From Yponomeuta sedellus (lineage: Eukaryota; Arthropoda; Insecta; Lepidoptera; Yponomeutidae), in the NCBI GenBank assembly GCA_934045075.1, contig OW203725.1:21177214-21241213 (forward strand): a stretch of 64,000 bases of DNA, read 5' to 3'. A program made the translations under genes and the position numbers. The notes beneath the pieces were generated by a model. It was not told the origin of the DNA. It worked only from the letters and a program-made list of their open reading frames with translations, and made no database searches. Within the stretch, counting starts at the first letter, position 1; each line of letters begins with the position of its first letter. This document shows positions 10,453 to 23,224 of the stretch, piece by piece.

Positions 10453-10570
10453 CCTATCGACTTATCGACCGACCTACCTACCTAATAAGTATGAGGAAAA
10501 ATTTGCTACTATTTTGAAAAGTCATTATTATTTTTATAATCCTTTAAGACTCCAAAAATATATATACATT

Positions 10571-10896
10571 ATCTTCCCTTGGATGTCCCCACTTCTGGGG
10601 CACGGGTCTCTTCCTGCATCGCAGGAAGGTTAGGCCATACTCCACCACGGGGGCCAAGTCCGGGTTGGTGGAGGATTGTAAGACAGTATAAGGCCTCTGA
10701 CATGGCTTAACGACTGCCATTATATGACAGCTGGCACCAACGGCTTAACGTGCCTTTCGAAGCACGGAAGCGCTCGGAAAAATGCCACAAGCGGTAGTCA
10801 CAGGACGCTCACCCATCCTGTACCTGACTGCGCCTGTTGTTGTTTAACCAAATGATTGATTCCAATCACTCGGTTCGCCTAGGCCACGAGAGCTTC
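10571..10896 (-). mobile_element. 5S-derived SINE, near full length
   Basis: Has the 5S-like head (CCAATCACTCGGTTCGCCTA forward) and the 3' tail, with an internal deletion of about 40 bp near 10686. Confidence 0.75.
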
Positions 10897-11214
10897 GAAA
10901 CGAAAAAATATATAACGAACATTTAAGTTGTATTTACGTCGTATTTAATTCGGAATTCAGCAAACAGCCCGGTACCAAAAGTTACCTTTTCAAATATCAC
11001 GAAGGGTTGAAACTCCCTTTGCGCGACAGTTTATAGCTTTCTCGAAAAAAAACTTTGCTTTCCTCAACGATCTTACTAAAGTATTTTTAATATAGAAGAT
11101 TGCTGTACCTACCTAGCCAAGTCAGCGGCCACATAGAAGGTTTTATAGATTTTTCTTTGAAAGTGAAATTGTCTTTGTTGCCAACGAACTTTAAATTAAG
11201 CTCGGATCGCAAGA
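10897..11214. other. unannotated sequence
   Basis: No feature is supportable. Confidence 0.4.
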
Positions 11215-11554
11215 ATCGCTCGTTGCCTGAGTCATCTTAAACCATCACGAAGGTTAAGCAACATAGGACGCGTTCAGTGCATGGACCGTCTATGACTAAG
11301 GCTAGTGGCATTTTTCCGAGCGGTTCCGTGCTTCGCAAGGCACGTTAAGCCGTTGGCTGTGGCCGGCTGTCATATAATGGCAGTCGTTAAGCCATTTCAG
11401 AGGCCTAAGGGGCGGCTTGAAAACTTCTGATAGTAAGACCAGCCACTAGTCTTGCAAGCCTCCACCAATCCGTGGTGGATTATGGCCTATACCTTCCTCA
11501 GGGAAGAGACCCGTTCCCCTCGGTGGGGACATAATGGGTTGATGATGATGATGT
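11215..11554 (+). mobile_element. 5S-derived SINE, subfamily 2
   Basis: Distinct head ACCATCACGAAGGTTAAGCA, closer to canonical 5S rRNA than subfamily 1, and a tail ending GGGTTGATGATGATGATG. Sister copies lie at 33035-33400 and, tail only, at 45351-45503. Confidence 0.75.
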
Positions 11555-11566
11555 TGAACTCGTCAC

Positions 11567-11655
11567 TGGATGGTCACCCGTCCAGCAACTGACCGCAGCT
11601 GATGCCAGGTGATTGTTTCCAATCACTCGGTTCCACTATTCCACGAGCGCTTCTA
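11567..11655 (-). mobile_element. 5S-derived SINE head fragment
   Basis: Minus-strand 5' end only; it directly follows the previous copy in the opposite orientation. Confidence 0.6.
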
Positions 11656-11839
11656 CACTACACATTGTTGATTTGAATCGGGATTAATTTACTGTGTTTT
11701 TAATTTTAAGTTGTGTTTTTATACAAATCGCTCACAAAGAGTAACTACTTGTATGAAAATTAAAACCGTTGGAAGATCTGGCCCCTATTCCATAGGACAA
11801 TCCTTAAATGGAGCCCAAATCTAGTAGAAGTTGTTGTAT

Positions 11840-12055
11840 TAGCCTTTTTGCATCTACGTATGAGGTGATTTATACAGCGTCCGCTGGCATCTTCACTCAC
11901 ACTAGACGGGTGAAGGGACCACTCCGACGCTGTAGTGCCGGGTACATGGTTTTATAGATGGTGTAGGCTTGCCCAGCACCTATACCATCCTGATAGCTTA
12001 GTCGGCATAGCCCACAGGAAAGACTAGTCAATACGTGCGGAGCCAACGAAGCCGC
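11840..12055 (-). repeat. interspersed repeat family D
   Basis: Inverted copy of the 2905-3125 family, from the 'gaggtgatttatacagcgtcc' side to AAGACTAGTCAATACGTG. Confidence 0.65.
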
Positions 12056-12269
12056 GGGTTTTCTCACGATGTTGTAGAAGTTATAGTTACTATAATTCGT
12101 GGTTGACTATGACAATTCGATGTCCTTGCAAGGTTGATTAAACAACAGATAAACAAGTAGGACGACTCGGGTACGCATTGTACGAGTACGTCGATTTGTC
12201 ACAATGAACTTTGAATCTATCTTTCATAGTTAGGTTGGATTTATGTAGTATATTTGGTACAAGTATATA

Positions 12270-12602
<333 letters not shown>

Positions 12603-12703
12603 TGTAGTTTTCTAAAAGGCATTTCTGGTCTCACCAGCAACTGATTGAACTCCCCTGAATGTAAACAATTTAGTGTTTCAGAAATTGCGCATTTTTTAGG
12701 TAT

Positions 12704-13056
12704 CAGAAGCGCTCGTGGCCTAGGCGAACCGAGTGATTGAAATCAATCACTTGAGTTAAGCAACAACAGGCGCGGTCAGGTGCAGGATGGGTGACCGTCC
12801 CGTGACTACCGCTAGTGGCATTTTTCCGAGCGCTTCCGTGCTTCGCAAGGCACGTTAAGCCGTTGGTGCCGGCTGTCATGTAATGGCAGTCGTTAAGCCA
12901 TGTCAGAGGCCTTATGCGCGGCTTGATAGTAAGGCCCGCCACTGTCTTACAATCCTCCACCAACCCGGACTTGGCCCCCGTGGTGGAGTATGGCCCAACC
13001 TTCCTGCGATGCAAGTAGAGACCCGTGCCCCAGCACGGACATACAAGAGTTGATAA
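12704..13056 (+). mobile_element. 5S-derived SINE, full length
   Basis: Begins AGAAGCGCTCGTGGCCTAGG and has GTTAAGCAACAACAGGCGCG and GGATGGGTGACCGTCCCG (5S box A and box C equivalents). Ends GACATACAAGAGTTGATAAC. Confidence 0.85.
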
Positions 13057-14346
13057 CGGGGTATCATTGTATAGTGCGCGTAGAAAGCCTAAAAGCTGCT
13101 GATCTTAAGCTGCCGATAGACTGGGCATTCACTTCTAGGCGAATGTTCATAACAGGTAAATAAACCCGCGAGGAAACCCACGAACTGGTAGGTTCCGCAC
13201 TAATCGACATGCCTGTCCTGTGGCCTAGGCCGACTATCAGGAGGATATAGATTCGCAACATATTTTAAACAAAGAGTGTATTATCCGATCCTATTTGCAC
13301 ATTAATATTTAGTAGAAACTTTGATGAGCAGATGCTGGATGCGGCAAGCTGAAGACAGGGCGCTATGACGCTCATTATGGGAGGGCTACGTCCGGCAGTG
13401 GACAATCATATAGCCTGAAGAAGTGTGAGTGTAGGTGCCACTGGATACTGTATAAAACATCTCATTACGTATCTTCTTGATAAAGCGCAATAATGTCAAA
13501 GTTTTACGGGTCAAAGTGAACAAAATAAACAGGAGCATTTTTAACAAAAACATCAGGTGTAATTTTTAGTGTAGTAATTTTTCAAGCTTTTGGCTGAGTC
13601 GAGCAATTTATGATGGCACAACCTTGTGTTATGGCACTCATTAGGGGAGGGCTATGTCCAGCAGTGGACTAATATAGCCTGAAGCAGAAGCAGATACATT
13701 TTATCACTCTCTTGTATTAAAAGTCGATTCTACTAGAACACTCCCAGCTTTAACTGCGTCTTAACAGTGTTTTAGTAGAATAGACTCTCTATCAATAAGA
13801 CTGTACAGATATACAGAGATAAGTTCGCCTTTACATGTTATTTCTTATGTAATGTCCTTTTTAAAGTTTCGTGTTCAATAAAGTATAAAGTACTAAGGTG
13901 TATGTGTATGACGAGAATGTACTGCGTTTGCTAGAATGCTCGTGAAAATGTTCGCAGGTAGCGATGCTTGCTTCTGACCGTTGTACCGTGCGACAAATTC
14001 TGAAATGGCGAATACTCGATGTTCTGTTACAGCAAACGCTCCGGTCTATCACCACCTTTATTTGTCCATCGATCATCCTCGACGCCACAAGAAGTCTTAT
14101 ATTTACGTCTTCCAAGATTGATCGTTGCGGTTTACTTCCAAATGTATCCGCCCTTTTCACGCAAACAGCTATTGGTGAATGCGCGAGAGAGATAATGCTG
14201 GTCATTCATTATTTCGGGCGTATTTCCGTGGCTTCTTGAAAACTCGAAAGCTGAACCGGGCTTAGATAAGATTGGGGTGAAGCATGGGCTTAACTGAAAC
14301 GGCCAGTGAAACTAGATACGGCCGCCAGCAGGACTCTATCTTGCGT
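13057..14346. other. mosaic of LINE tails, no gene
   Basis: Two non-LTR tails of the type GGGAGGGCTA.GTCC..CAGTGGAC..TATAGCCTGAAG occur at about 13330-13425 and 13610-13690, and an AATAAAGTA-type tail at 13790-13890. The remainder is unrecognised. Confidence 0.55.
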
Positions 14347-14384
14347 AGAACATAGCCTAAGTAGAAGTACTTAGGCTATGTTCT
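14347..14384. repeat. 17-bp perfect hairpin
   Basis: AGAACATAGCCTAAGTA and its inverse are separated by GAAG. Confidence 0.85.
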
Positions 14385-15387
14385 CTTAGTTTGGCCTTCA
14401 CAGATTAACTCTAATAACAGAACTCGAATCAATCTATGGAAACAATATTCCAATGCGGCTTCAAAAACTTCTTGCCGATCCAAGATCCTACCCCTCTTTG
14501 TAAATACATAGTGAACACGATTAATACTTTGTAAATAGTGAAGAGTGCAATAGTGAATGTGGTTGTAATTTAACGAAACGGCTCAAAAGGACTGGTTTCC
14601 AGGGCCGTTAAACCTAATATAAAAAAGTGGTGGTAGCGGTGCTGTTGAGCGCCGCATTTTCAACCACAGACTACATAAAGATCAATCGGGAGAACCTTTT
14701 TGTTCTTAAATTTTTGGTGATATGGAAACCAGCCGATTTACTTATAAATCACAATATTTTCGTTATAACTGAAGTTATGACTAAAATTCGTTATAACTGG
14801 CCAGCCATTCATAAATAAAAACTTTTTTTAAGTACTTTTGAGGCCTGGTGTTTTTATGTAAAACACACAACCCCACTACACATATTTTTGTAATAGTGGC
14901 ATTAATAAACAGCTAAAGGTAAGTTATCTATCCGGTAAGGATTTTGCGTTGTCATTTTTCTGTTTTGGATCGAAGGCAAGTTAAAAGTCTCCAAACGGGC
15001 TGTTGACAGTTACCAGACCGAAAGATATAACAGTTCTTTTTTTAAATATCATTAGGTTATTTTAATTTGTAGGTCTAAGTTAATGTATCTCCCTATGTTT
15101 ATGTAAGTTTATTATTATATTTTAACTTCTTTTCCTGCTCTACCCTTTGCCAGTCTCTTCAACACCAAAGGTTTGCTGTTGTAATAAGTGCAATAAAGAA
15201 TTAAATAAATAAATAATTTGAGCAATAAAAAATTTTAAGTGCTTTTTTAGTTATGTTATTAGTTTTTTTACATGTTTGCAACATCTGCTGGTGTCGTTTG
15301 CAATAAAAGACATTTGCCATATTATTATCTGAGATATGGAGATGAAATCAATGTAGAATATATCAAGATATTATTAATATAAATAAT
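14385..15387. other. unannotated with one LINE tail
   Basis: A non-LTR-like tail ending GTGCAATAAAGAATTAAATA lies at about 15110-15212. Otherwise nothing is recognisable. Confidence 0.45.
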
Positions 15388-15606
15388 TATACTATTTTTA
15401 TTTTTAATGCACTAACCCGTGCTAAAGACAATTTTAAAAACCTATTTAGAGGCTAAAAATACGTAATACAGAGAATAGTGTAAAGAGGTTCGAAATTTCA
15501 CTGATGCCGGTGAGTCGCCCACTAGCTCAGTTGGATAGAGCGCTGGCACGGATAGCCAGAGGTCGCGGGTTTGAGTCCCGGCATAGGTGGAATTTTTAGC
15601 CTCTAT
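15388..15606 (+). mobile_element. tRNA-like inverted-repeat element, right arm truncated
   Basis: Left arm AATGCACTAACCCGTGCTAA, the GTAAAGAGGTTCGAAATTTC spacer and the tRNA-like unit (15516-15590, A box TAGCTCAGTTGG, B box GGTTTGAGTCCC) are all present. The right arm stops after GGAATTTTTAGCCTCTA. Confidence 0.75.
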
Positions 15607-15639
15607 TTTTTAAAATATAAATAATATCATAACTTACAC

Positions 15640-15848
15640 ACAACACAATCACTATATAGACTTGGTCCCAAATTAGGATACCCTGTACTATGGTGACCAG
15701 ACAAGGTCGTCACAAACATGAAAACACGCCCAGACTGAGGCCACTTGTACAAATGTACGGCGGCCCCCCGTGGGAATCGAACCCACGACCTCTGTCTTGG
15801 TAACCAGGCGCCTTAACGGTTAGATCAACGAGGCAGTCGATAGAGGCA
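15640..15848 (-). mobile_element. tRNA-derived SINE, family E
   Basis: The minus strand carries a tRNA-like head (GCCTCGTTGATCTAACCG, B box GGTTCGATTCCC) followed by a tail ending near ACCAAGTCTATATAG. A related tail lies at 35600-35735. Probably not a functional tRNA because of its repeat context. Confidence 0.7.
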
Positions 15849-16374
15849 ACACAAGAAAATAAGTAAACCAACGCACCTTGGGCGGCATAAACCTTGAGAA
15901 CCAAATTAAATCCGTGGCGGGGATCGAATCTAACACCACGAAACTTAACTCGGCTTAACATAACTCGCTCGGCCCACGCGGCAAGAGGGCCCTCGAACAC
16001 AACACGGCTTTACGACTTTTACAAGTTTCCCTTGGAGTAGTTTGTTAATATTCCAAGGGCCGACTAAGTACTGACTAACTATTCTTGAGGGGACTTACGC
16101 GATCGCATCTACAGAGTTAACAAAGTGAAATTTATTGTCTTTTCAGACGATTTTCGCCGACTTTTATTAGCCCCTACTAAGAACTGTAACGATACTTCTT
16201 TATAATGGTGTATTATGTAACTATTAAGCCACATGCATGTAACCTAAATCATTTAGTAATAAATATTTTTTACTTTTTTTTAATAACTGGTCGGCTGCGC
16301 CTACTACCCTATTTTGGTAGGTACCTACCAAAATTTTGATAGACAGATACATAGAATATTGTTTATTTTACATA
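15849..16374. other. unannotated, weak tRNA-like match
   Basis: GGGGATCGAATC at about 15918 resembles a B box in reverse. No gene is supported. Confidence 0.4.
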
Positions 16375-16396
16375 ATATGTTGCAGGCAATTTGTAT

Positions 16397-16766
16397 TGAT
16401 GGATATTTGTGAACGCAACCATAGCGACTAGCGAATTTCTACCTACATTTGTCACACCAAATATTTCTCCTACCCGCTTTCCCTACCCTTTGGCCTGTGA
16501 CAGCCTATTACGTCGTCAACCATCGCGCCGGCGGTCAAGCTCGCGAACCAGCTTCCGTCCCGAGGCGATTGTGCCGTAAATCAGCGTTTCCTTGAAACCA
16601 TCATCATCATCACCATATAAACCGCGATCGCACTACCACCCTCGCGTCATCGTGAATACACCACCCTGGAGACTTCGACCGTTCGCCGCACCCTTGAACC
16701 AGCGCACACACAACAGTATCAGGCAGGTCAGTCACAGGCTTCTTTTCCCATCATCTTTATCCCACA
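16397..16766 (+). repeat. 5' LTR of BEL/Pao element
   Basis: 370 bp, TGATGGATATTTG to CTTTATCCCACA (TG..CA). Preceded by the target duplication TGTAT (16392-16396). It differs from the 3' LTR at a single base (A16713 versus G22713). Downstream, TGGTCCTTCACACCGG at about 16771 is a candidate primer-binding site. Confidence 0.97.
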
Positions 16767-17120
16767 TTTCCTGGTCCTTCACACCGGATCCTCATCTTTA
16801 TACAAGTATTTATCATCATTATAGCAAATCATCATTTTCGAAATTCATCTACCTTCATATCTCAACTATTTGTTGATAGTACTAGCTATCTTCGTAAACA
16901 TAACGTTGTCTATGGTTGGGTTCACAACACAGAACATTTTACTGTAAACTTTCCCAGCACTATCTAACGCCAGTAATCTGTGGCACAGAACGCAGTCTGT
17001 GGTAAATCTTTATTCTGTGTCATCTGTCAAGAGTGTAAACAACAAATTTGGTTTATTGTATGCAAAAGGCGTTTGTATTTAAGGTTTTTACACAGTATTT
17101 ATTGTTCAAAAGCCATAATA

Positions 17121-20100
17121 ATGTCTTCTGAGGTTAAACGGAACATGTTGCGGTTTGAACTAGCGGTTAATCGCTTAACAGATTTATACAATCTCGCGAT
17201 AAAATGCACTCAAGGTAAACATGACGAGGAATGCATCAACATGTATCTTGCGAAATATAAGGATGTAGAAAGAACTCGAGAGCAATTAGAGGAAGCTTAT
17301 TTAGTCCTTTTGTCCAGTGATACATTTACTGAACAAAAGCGAAACGATATAAACGACACTTACTCCAAGTTCCAGGATATTTACTATTCTACCCAGGTTT
17401 TGCATTCATCGGTGCCTACTACAAAGAGTATTGTAAACCAGCCAACTTCAAGCCCTAGCTTCCATTTACCAAAGATATCTTTAGCCAGATTCACTGGTGT
17501 GCATGTTGAGTGGCCTAACTTCATTGCAATTTTCAATAGTCTTATCCACAACAATGCCGGCATCACCCCAGTGGAGAAAATGCATTACTTACTGAGCGTG
17601 TTGGACAAAGAGCCACTTTCATTAATTAAACATTTGGTAATTTCAAACAAAAATTATAACATTGCTTACTCCCTACTGGTCGAGCGGTACGAGAACAAAC
17701 GGATCATTGCTGACAAGCATGTTGAGGCGATTCTTGGTCTACCAAATCTTTCCTCAGTTAACTTCAAGGCACTAAATAAATTTCTTAACACTATAAAGGA
17801 ACATACACAGGCTCTCACCGCACTGAATTTTGATGTAGATTCGTGGAGTTTCCTACTTCTTCACATAATTCTCAAAAAACTTTCAATCGACATGAGGAGT
17901 AAGTTTGAGTCAATCATCGAGTCGACAAGCATTCCATCATTCAAACAACTTCTAAATTTTTTAGAAAATCAACTACGCATTCTTGAGAACATTTCTGGTT
18001 CATCATCTAAACCCCAGCCTAGTAATTCATTCAATATTATTGAACCTGACAATAAGTCAGAAAGCAAATCAACGTGCCCATGCTGCAATGAAAATCATCA
18101 AATATATAAATGTCCAAAATTTGATTCAATGACACCAAAGGAACGGAAGGCTTTCGTTATTTATAACAAGCTTTGTTTTAATTGTTTACGCACACATCAA
18201 GTGTCCAAATGTTCATCTCGGTCGATATGTCGGGTTTGTCAAGGTCGTCATCACACAAAGCTGCACATTCAACCTGCACCGCTTAATGAGTCATCTCGTG
18301 TAGAGTCCATGGTTACCAAAGAACCTGAATCAGTATGCCGTCTACCCAAGCAATCTCAATCCCTCCACAGCGTTGACATATCATCAACCATGTTGCTCGG
18401 GACAGCCTTGGTTCAGATTCAGGATGTCGATGGTCATTACCATTCTGCTCGTGCACTTATCGACAGTGGGTCACAAGTGTCAGTGATGACGGAGAGCCTA
18501 GCTCAGAAATTAAGACTAAAGCGATCAGATTCTGGAACCTTGTTTGGTCTGGGTGCTTCACCTACTCAGTCGACAAGAGGCACGGTTCATGGCAAGATTA
18601 AATCGTTGTCTCATTCACAACAAGTTTTGGACACTGACTTCATTATTTTAAAACGCGTTACCAACAATCTTCCTTCTGTGCTTGTTGATCAATCAGTTTT
18701 AAACAAATGTGACTATTTGGTTTTAGCGGATAAAAACTTTATTACTCCCGGACAAATAGATTTACTTTTAGGTATCGACCTGTATGACCAGATCTTTGAC
18801 GGCAGAAAGTACAGTCTAGGTGAAAACATGCCTACTGCCTACTCTTCTGTCTTCGGATGGGTTATTATGGGCAAAGCTCCAGCAGCATTGCGTTACGGCA
18901 ACAGCTGTACCACGTCGATGGCCTGCACCGCTACTCTCGATCTTGCTCTCAATAGGTTTTGGGAGGTTGAAGAGCCGCCTAAGCTGCTCATCCAAGATCC
19001 CGAGAATGTTCAGTGTGAGAAACATTTTTCCGACACACATACAAGAGACGAGTCTGGTAGATTCATACTTCGTCTACCATTCAAGATCGATCACAAACCT
19101 TTGGGTGATACATACGTAAACGCAACTAAGCGCTTTTACAATCTGGAACGTCGGTTGCTCCGTGAGCCGGCACTGCGCGAGCTCTATATCGCCTTCATGC
19201 GCGATTATCTCGAGGCTGGTCACATGCGCGAGGTAAATTCCGTGGCCTCCCATGATCGCTACTATATACCTCACCACGGCGTCCTCAAGGAGCACAGCAG
19301 CACGACCAAACTCCGCGCAGTTTTCGACGCCACGTTTTCTAGTTCTTCCGGAGTGTCACTAAATCAGGTTCTTCTATCAGGTCCCAAGTTGCAGAAAAAC
19401 ATCGAGGATATTATCTTACGGTTTAGGCTTCACGAAGTAGTGTTCACATGCGACATAAAACAGATGTACCGCCAAGTTCGCATAGCTGATGAAGACTGCA
19501 AGTATCAGACTATTCTTTGGCGCGAATCTCCTGATGAGCCGCTTAAACAGTTCGAGCTAACCACTGTCACCTATGGGGTTACGAGTTCGGCATATCAGGC
19601 GATTCGTGTAGTACATGAACTGGCCTACCTCAACTCGGAGAAATATTCTGAGGCTTCTAGAGCCCTTCTGGAAGACACTTTCGTCGACGACGTCGTCAGT
19701 GGTGCTGCCAGTCTCTCCTCCGCGAAAGATCTGCAACAGCAATTAGTTGGAGTCCTCTCCCAAGGCGGATTTCTCTTACGCAAATGGTCCAGCAACTCTC
19801 AGGAGTTCTTAGAGTCCGTTCCGTCAGACCATTGCGAATCTCCCTTCCGGTTTGAACCTGAGGGAGATAACGTCTTCAAAGTCTTGGGCATCCAGTGGAA
19901 CGCCAACACTGACAGCTTCGTCTATCATGTCTCCGAGATGAGTAGTGTCATGACTAAGCGTGGCATTTTGTCGAACATCGCTAGACTCTACGATCCTTGT
20001 GGATTTTTAGCTCCCGTTACATTTCATGCCAAGCACATCATGCAAAGGCTTTGGTCCATCGAATGTGGCTGGGACGATCCTCTTCCTGTCGATATTTTGC

Positions 20101-22246
20101 AATCTTGGTCGACATTTCTCTCTGACTTCTGCCAACTCAACAACGTTTGCATTTCACGTCGAGTGCTCACTGATCAACCTGTAGATTGTCAGCTGCATGG
20201 TTTCAGTGATGCATCTGAGCGAGGGTACGCAGCATGCGTCTACCTTCGCACTGTAGATTCCAGCGGTCACATCCTAGTACAACTTCTCTTAGCGAAGTCC
20301 CGTGTAGCACCGCTAAAACAAAGGCTTACTGTTCCCAAGCTGGAACTAAACGGTGCGTTCATGTTAGCCCGCTTGCTTGAGCATGTTCTCAACGTATTAA
20401 GCCCCAAAATAGACATTAATTCTATATCAGCCTGGTGTGATTCCAGCATTGTTTTGTCGTGGCTTGCCACATCTCCGCATAAACTGCAAACGTTCGAAGG
20501 AAATCGGGTGTCACAAGTTCAGTCGTTGATTCCGACTGCCACTTGGAGGCACGTACCTTCGCTGATGAACCCCGCTGATTCTGCGAGTCGAGGATGCACT
20601 CCGTCTGAATTAGCCGACAATCACCTATGGTGGTCTCCAGCATGGCTTGAAGGAGATTCTTCAACATGGCCTGGAGATTTTCATGTGATGAGTGAGACAG
20701 ACTTACCAGGCATCAAACCCACTCCATTGACCTCAAATATCGCTCAGGTTCAGGATTCGGAAGAACATCATATCCTGGAAAAGTTCAGCACATTTTCCAA
20801 GCTTCAATCGGTAATAGGATGGTGTAAACGATTCGTCCATAATTTCGTGCATCTCGGCATTCAGGCCCACTTTCCGTGGCTGAACTCGATGCAAGTTTGC
20901 ATACCATCATTGGCATGGTTCAATGTGTGGCGTTTCCCGATGCTATCAAATCACTGCAAGCAGGAACACCTGTCAAAGGAAGCCTAATGCGCTTGAATCC
21001 TTTTCGTGATCCCAAAGGTCTTTTACGAGTCGGTGGCAGACTTGTCAAATCTAGCCTGGAGTATTCCGTGAAACATCCACTGTTGCTTCCGAAGTCTCAT
21101 CACGTCACAAAGCTTATTATAGAACATCATCATCGCATTTATCTGCATCCAGGATTGAGTACCTTGCTCAATTTATTGCAACGAAAATTCTGGATCATGT
21201 CCGCGCGTAGGGTGATTCGACACGTCATATTTCATTGTCATCGCTGCTATCGCCTGCGCCCAAGGTCTGTTGCTCCCTTCATGGGGGATTTGCCCGTCGA
21301 TAGAGTCACGCCGTGCCGACCCTATCAAAAGGTTGGTGTCGACTTTGCTGGCCCCTTTATGCTGAAAACTTCTCAACTTCGCAACGCTAAATCAGTTAAG
21401 GCTTATCTCTGCATCTACGTTTGCTTCACGACAAAGGCCGTTCATTTAGAGGTAGTCTCGGAGTGGTCGACTGACGCATTCTTGGCATGTTTCGACCGTT
21501 TCGTGTCTCGTAGAAGTCTTCCGAGCGACATTTTTAGCGACTGCGGCACCAATTTCGTAGGCGCTCGCACGCGTTTAAAGGAAGTTTCTGATTTCATAAG
21601 AAACTCTACAGACGAAATCCACCAGCACATGAGAGTTCAACAGATCACTTGGCATTTCAACCCTCCAGCAAGTCCACATATGGGTGGCTTGTGAGAGAGC
21701 GCTGTTCGCTCTGCGAAACTCATCTTGGCCCGCGTTCTTTCTGACCGGCCACTTTTCTTTGAAGAGTTGGCTACCATCTTCGCGAAGGTTGAGGCCGCGT
21801 TAAACTCTCGTCCGTTATGCCCACTCAGCAATGATCCCAATGATCTCGAGGTATTAACGCCCGGTCACTTCATCATCGGTCAGCCACTTCTCGCAGCACC
21901 TGACCACGATCTTGTAGACTCTAACATACCCACACTCAAACGTTGGTTACTACTTCGCCAGGTCACCCAGCATTTCTGGAAGCGGTGGCAATCCGAGTAT
22001 TTACACACCCTTCAACAGCGCCCCAAGTGGCTTGCTAAGACGGCACCAATTCAACTTGATGACTTGGTCTTAATCAAGGATCCTCGTTTGCCTCCTCTTC
22101 AATGGCGAAAGGCTAGGGTGACTCGCATTTGTCCAGGCGCTGATGGCGTTATTAGAGTCGTAGAATTAAAAACATCCACTGGAACTTTGCTTAGGCCTAT
22201 TGTTAAACTATGTCCTTTGCTCCCAAGTTCTGAAATACATCTTTAG
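17121..22246 (+). pseudogene. BEL/Pao gag-pol polyprotein, disrupted
   Basis: The frame is open from at least 16980; the first Met in good context is at 17121. In order: a Pao-type gag domain; cysteine/histidine knuckles near 18075-18270 (CPCC, CFNC, CRVC); an aspartic protease with IDSGSQVSVM near 18455; a reverse transcriptase with FDATFSS, TCDIKQMYRQV and FVDDVV near 19680; RNase H; an integrase zinc domain near 21120-21245; and an integrase core with VDFAGPF and SDCGTNF. Lesion 1: a one-base frameshift at about 20845, so the first frame ends at 20987 and the rest continues in another frame. Lesion 2: TGA at 21692-21694 where a Trp codon is expected, directly before the catalytic Glu. Downstream the frame is open to 22246. 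All catalytic motifs otherwise look intact. Confidence 0.95.
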
Positions 22247-22396
22247 AGTTAGCGAGCTCTATGCTCCGATCTTAGTTTTAAGTTTAATTTTAAATCAGCT
22301 TTTGGTAAATCATCTTTTGGTAAATCATCTTTAGGTAAATCATCTTTTATATCAAAATATCATCAATGAGCTGGATAGCTCCTTGGGGGGCGGTAA

Positions 22397-22766
22397 TGAT
22401 GGATATTTGTGAACGCAACCATAGCGACTAGCGAATTTCTACCTACATTTGTCACACCAAATATTTCTCCTACCCGCTTTCCCTACCCTTTGGCCTGTGA
22501 CAGCCTATTACGTCGTCAACCATCGCGCCGGCGGTCAAGCTCGCGAACCAGCTTCCGTCCCGAGGCGATTGTGCCGTAAATCAGCGTTTCCTTGAAACCA
22601 TCATCATCATCACCATATAAACCGCGATCGCACTACCACCCTCGCGTCATCGTGAATACACCACCCTGGAGACTTCGACCGTTCGCCGCACCCTTGAACC
22701 AGCGCACACACAGCAGTATCAGGCAGGTCAGTCACAGGCTTCTTTTCCCATCATCTTTATCCCACA
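22397..22766 (+). repeat. 3' LTR of BEL/Pao element
   Basis: Matches the 5' LTR at 369 of 370 positions. Followed by TGTAT (22767-22771), the second copy of the target duplication. Confidence 0.97.
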
Positions 22767-23224
22767 TGTATTATTCCGCGTTTTACTTGGTGTCGTCCGT
22801 TTAAAAACGCTCCCGGTTTTGAGATTTGCCGAAGGCAAAATGTAAATAGTCTTGTCACTATATACTAGGTCACATCTTTTAAAAGACAGATTGATCGCCG
22901 TTTGCGAAATGACGCGGCAAATTGAAGCATTTAAGTCCCTTTTGCACCACGCGTGGCGGTGCTAGTAAAAAAAAAATTAAGAATATATTGAAAATCTATT
23001 CAAATTGAAATATTAAGTTATTTATACCTGATTGCAAAAATAAATCTGATTTGTCAAGTACAAAACAGTAGCACCGCACAACAATCAATGTCTAAATTTT
23101 AACAATTCAACGGGCCGCAAGGCTATTTACATTTTGCCTTCGGCATATTTCGAAACAGCCAGCGTTTATTAACGGACAACGCTGTATGTCAAACGCGGAA
23201 TATAACAAATTGCCTGCGACATAT

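Larger units (their letters stand above)
16397..22766 (+). mobile_element. BEL/Pao LTR retrotransposon, nearly complete and recent
   Basis: A 6.37-kb element with 370-bp LTRs, a TGTAT 5-bp target duplication on both sides, a gag-pol region, and a polypurine stretch (CTTGGGGGGCGG) just before the 3' LTR. LTR near-identity indicates very recent insertion. It lacks a recognisable env. Two coding lesions (see the polyprotein entry) make this copy non-autonomous. Confidence 0.97.
16375..23224. mobile_element. MITE with long inverted ends, split by the BEL/Pao insertion
   Basis: Left end ATATGTTGCAGGCAATTTG at 16375 and, after the retrotransposon, TATTCCGCGTTTTACTTGG at 22772. The right end is the inverse (CGCGGAATATAAC, then CAAATTGCCTGCGACATAT to 23224). 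Inner arms (GCCGAAGGCAAAATGTAAAT and inverse) extend the imperfect TIR beyond 90 bp. Without the insertion the element is about 475 bp. It is non-coding. Confidence 0.8.

Noticed and set aside
12720..12830. Functional 5S rRNA gene
   Set aside because: Only the internal-promoter region matches 5S rRNA; the outer stems do not match and the unit continues into a SINE body.
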